64,000 bases of DNA from Ruminococcaceae bacterium UBA6413. Its GTDB lineage: Bacteria; Bacillota; Clostridia; Oscillospirales; Ruminococcaceae. A program made the translations under genes and the position numbers. Location: the NCBI GenBank assembly GCA_002437415.1, contig DJPL01000074.1:1-64000 (forward strand). The letters are read 5' to 3'. Below, piece after piece: positions 61,879 to 64,000 of the stretch. Position 1 is the stretch's first letter. Each line of letters opens with the position of its first letter. The notes beneath the pieces were generated by a model. It was not told the DNA's origin, ran no database searches, and saw nothing but the letters and a program-made list of their open reading frames with translations.

Positions 61879-62048
61879 ATATTTGGTGTATTATTTTCAG
61901 CTGTTTTATGCCCTTTTTCAAGGGCTTTCGGCAGACTGGATACAATACAGACTGTATAGAGAGATTTCCGCATTACAAGGCGCTATATGGGTTATTGCCT
62001 TCGGCGGACACGCGAGCAAACCATTTTTAAGATAAAAGAGGTAAGAAA

Positions 62049-63134
62049 ATGTCAAACAGATTATTTCAGGGCGTAGTTCATCAGATGAGAGATACTATCG
62101 GTCGTGTTATCGGTGTTATCGATGAAAACAGTACGATAGTCGCTTGCAGTGAGCTTTCCAGGATAGGAACGAACAGCGACTTCTTTTCTATTGAGCTTGG
62201 TGATTCTCACGATGTGTTCATTCGTGACGGCTATACATACAAGCCTTTCGGCGTTCATGTAAAGCCCGATTATGCGGTATTCATTGAAGGTACGGACGAT
62301 CAGGCGGCAAAGTATGCTTCCATACTCGCCATTTCTCTGTCAAGCATCAAGCAGTACTATGATGAGAAGTACGACAGAAATAATTTCGTTAAGAATATCA
62401 TTCTTGATAACGTTCTCCCCGGTGATATCACTCTTAAGGCAAGAGAGCTGCACTTCAACGCGGATATCAGCCGCGTGGTATTTCTTATAAGCATAGTTTC
62501 GGCAAACGAGGTTTCGGCTTATGACGTAATTCAGAACCTCTTCCCCGATAAGAACAAGGATTTCGTATTCAACATCACCGAGTCCGAGATCGTCCTCGTA
62601 AAGGAGATCAAAGCAGGCATTGACAACAAGGATCTTGAGAAGCTTGCACGTTCCATTTCCGATACTCTGTCGGGCGAGTTCTTCACAAAGGTCAATGTAG
62701 GTATCGGCACTCCCGTTACCGGTATAAAGGATCTTGCACGTTCATTCAAGGAAGCGCAGATCGCTATTGAAGTAGGTAAGGTATTTGATACGGACAAGAC
62801 TATCGTAAGCTACGATAACCTCGGTATCGCACGTCTTATCTATCACCTCCCCACGACCCTCTGCGAAACATTCTTAAAGGAAGTTTTCAAGAAGGGTTCT
62901 ATCGAGTCACTTGACCACGAAACGTTATTCACTATCCAGAGGTTCTTTGAGAACAACCTCAACGTTTCCGAAACGTCAAGAAAGCTCTTCGTACACAGAA
63001 ATACACTGGTTTACAGACTGGATAAGATAAAGAAGCTCACAGGTCTTGACTTAAGAGAGTTTGATCATGCAATCATTTTCAAAATCGCTCTCATGGTCAA
63101 GAAATACCTCGCCGCCGACCCCGTCAAATTCTAA
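62049..63134 (+). CDS. PucR/CdaR-family transcriptional regulator
   Basis: A 361-residue regulator. The N-terminal sensor-like half is of unknown ligand. A GGDEF-like/CdaR middle region has VNVGIGTPVTGIKDLARSFKEAQIAIEVG. The C-terminal helix-turn-helix is TLFTIQRFFENNLNVSETSRKLFVHRNTLVYRLDKIKKLTGLDLR; the quoted key part is NVSETSRKLFVHRNTL. It lies before ftsE, an order I recall from other Clostridia. Confidence 0.88.
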   Translation: MSNRLFQGVVHQMRDTIGRVIGVIDENSTIVACSELSRIGTNSDFFSIELGDSHDVFIRDGYTYKPFGVHVKPDYAVFIEGTDDQAAKYASILAISLSSIKQYYDEKYDRNNFVKNIILDNVLPGDITLKARELHFNADISRVVFLISIVSANEVSAYDVIQNLFPDKNKDFVFNITESEIVLVKEIKAGIDNKDLEKLARSISDTLSGEFFTKVNVGIGTPVTGIKDLARSFKEAQIAIEVGKVFDTDKTIVSYDNLGIARLIYHLPTTLCETFLKEVFKKGSIESLDHETLFTIQRFFENNLNVSETSRKLFVHRNTLVYRLDKIKKLTGLDLREFDHAIIFKIALMVKKYLAADPVKF

Positions 63135-63136
63135 GG

Positions 63137-63418
63137 GCGGCTGTGCCGCCGGACAATTCCGACCTTTTGGAAAGTTGCGCGATAGTGCGACTTGCGCTGA
63201 CGGTCGGGGTCAAACGGCAGTGCTTGGTATAACGTTTACAAGCGTGCCGCCGCTGTCAATTCCGACCTTTTAACAAGTTACGCGACAGCGTGACTTGCGC
63301 TTACGGTCGAGGCCAAACGGCAGTGCAAAGCATAACGCTGTATAAGCGTGCCGCCGCTGTCAATTCCGACCTTTTAAAAAGCTACGCGACAGCGTGACAT
63401 ACGCTTACGGTCGGGGTA
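63137..63418. repeat. Tandem palindromic repeat array (AATTCCGACC family)
   Basis: Three units start with AATTCCGACCTTTT at 63155, 63258 and 63362 (103-104 bp period). Each folds CCGACC with GGTCGG about 45 bp on. Spacers hold AAACGGCAGTGC and AAGCGTGCCGCCGCTGTC. The stem pairs differ from the 15-kb array (CCGCC/GGCGG) but the frame is the same. Confidence 0.75.
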
Positions 63419-63758
63419 GAGTGACAAGCAAGAATATGATTGTGGTATCATTTTATCCGATACTGCATTCGGCAATTTTTCGTACAATATCGTATTATCG
63501 TGTGAGCGGGTGTGTTATAACGGATCTGCACCCGTTACGGTATGACAGGTATTAAAATCGATCGATACGCGGCAGTATTCAAGGAGAGAGAAATTAAGTT
63601 ACGCCACCGTACTTTGAAGTATATGGAACAAGTATTTGAAAAAGTATTGTGGGTGCAGAAGGGGATAGTTGTGTAGTTCCCCCGGTTACGCCATAAACCG
63701 GACTGCATCACTGTGTGCCGTTTTTCGTCACGGCAGGTATTCAGGAAGGAATGGTAAA
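63419..63758. other. Gene-free leader region before ftsE
   Basis: No supported gene. It holds a GGGTG/CACCC long-loop hairpin (about 63510-63533) and CCGGTT/AACCGG (about 63681-63700). A four-codon reading ATG-GTA-AAA-TGG-TAG (63751-63765) overlaps the ftsE start. Confidence 0.4.
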
Positions 63759-64000
63759 ATGGTAGAATTAAAAAACGTCGACGTTCATTTCAAGGACGGC
63801 GGCGGAGTTGACGCTTTAAACGGCGTCAATTTGCGTATAGAGGACGGAGAGTTCGTCTTTATAGTAGGCGACAGCGGCGCGGGCAAATCGACACTGCTGA
63901 AGCTCCTTACAAGAGAGATAGCGCCGACCTCGGGCAGAGTATTCGTAAACGGATACAACCTTGCCAAGATAAAAAACAAGAAGATCCCGTATTTCAGACG
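63759..64000 (+). CDS. ftsE: Cell-division ATP-binding protein FtsE, partial (cut by window end)
   Basis: The first 80 or so residues of an ABC ATPase. VELKNVDVHFKDGGGVDALNG and the Walker A VGDSGAGKSTLLKLLTRE are typical of FtsE, as is PTSGRVFVNGYNL. FtsE with FtsX activates peptidoglycan hydrolases at division. The ATG at 63759 is chosen because the ATG at 63751 meets a stop after four codons. The frame is open to the end of the window. Confidence 0.9.
   Translation, partial: MVELKNVDVHFKDGGGVDALNGVNLRIEDGEFVFIVGDSGAGKSTLLKLLTREIAPTSGRVFVNGYNLAKIKNKKIPYFR

Noticed and set aside
63137..63418. CRISPR array
   Set aside because: Period is 103-104 bp and the intervening sequence is itself repeated, so there are no spacers.
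63621..63674. 17-codon leader peptide before ftsE
   Set aside because: An ATG frame exists but has no ribosome site and no sign of attenuation.

Overview
The window is a low-to-mid GC Firmicutes chromosome segment. The best guess is a gut clostridium of the Oscillospiraceae/Ruminococcaceae (Ruminococcus or [Eubacterium] siraeum-like). The hints are the yaaQ-holB-yaaT block, a PucR-type regulator before ftsE, plant-polysaccharide enzymes (GH51, GH26-like), PduL and many small dispersed repeats. Species is inference. No rRNA, tRNA or CRISPR array was seen. Most promoters quoted are sigma-A-like hexamers with 17-bp spacers.

Layout. 0.2-2.4 kb (minus): a HAD phosphatase, rimM and an extended trmD. 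2.6-6.4 kb (plus): a GH51 arabinofuranosidase behind a palindromic operator, a Cys-rich DUF6171-like protein, a PH-domain protein, a GtrA protein and a YhcC-type radical SAM protein. 6.4-6.9 kb: a hidden type I toxin/antisense-RNA locus whose antitoxin promoter appears to be split by a 125-bp folded element. 7-13.3 kb: sugar acetyltransferase, nspC, HPr, a lipoprotein and a large sensor with degenerate GGDEF and EAL domains. 13.5-19.4 kb (minus): a nucleotidase, a membrane protein, then ricT, holB, darA, an Orn/Lys/Arg decarboxylase and a GNAT protein. 19.6-23.5 kb (plus): an FtsA-like ATPase with an AT-hook-like basic tail and a GH26-like lipoprotein lacking the acid/base glutamate.

24.0-38.4 kb is a compact phage-like element: an ImmA-like protease and XRE repressor facing left, a control region with four CAAC-N5-GTTG operators, then rightward zinc ribbon, terminase small and large, portal, Prp-like protease, scaffold, N4-gp56-type capsid, connector or tail proteins, fibre, repeat-rich protein, holin and GH25 endolysin. 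No integrase, excisionase or replication gene is present. The repressor region leads straight into packaging genes, which suggests a domesticated or GTA/PBSX-like particle system.

38.4-48.6 kb: two divergent envelope genes (CAP-domain protein; LysM/G5/M23 protein) with WalR-like boxes between them, a second copy of the toxin/antisense locus, a SpoIIM-like protein, pduL, a large secreted papain-family protein and a ZIP transporter. 48.6-50 kb: an AAA/DUF4143 ATPase behind repeated 40-bp palindromes. 50.3-55.6 kb: a Bce-type ABC transporter, histidine kinase and response regulator, plus an alpha/beta hydrolase. 55.7-61.6 kb: a methionine operon metG-metF-(separate MetH activation protein)-short metH. 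62.0-64.0 kb: a PucR-type regulator, a tandem palindromic repeat array and the start of ftsE, cut by the window end.

Several families of short noncoding repeats recur across the window: heptamer plus hairpin elements, AATTCCG-type hairpins, and a partner of the sequence at base 1 near 50.1 kb.
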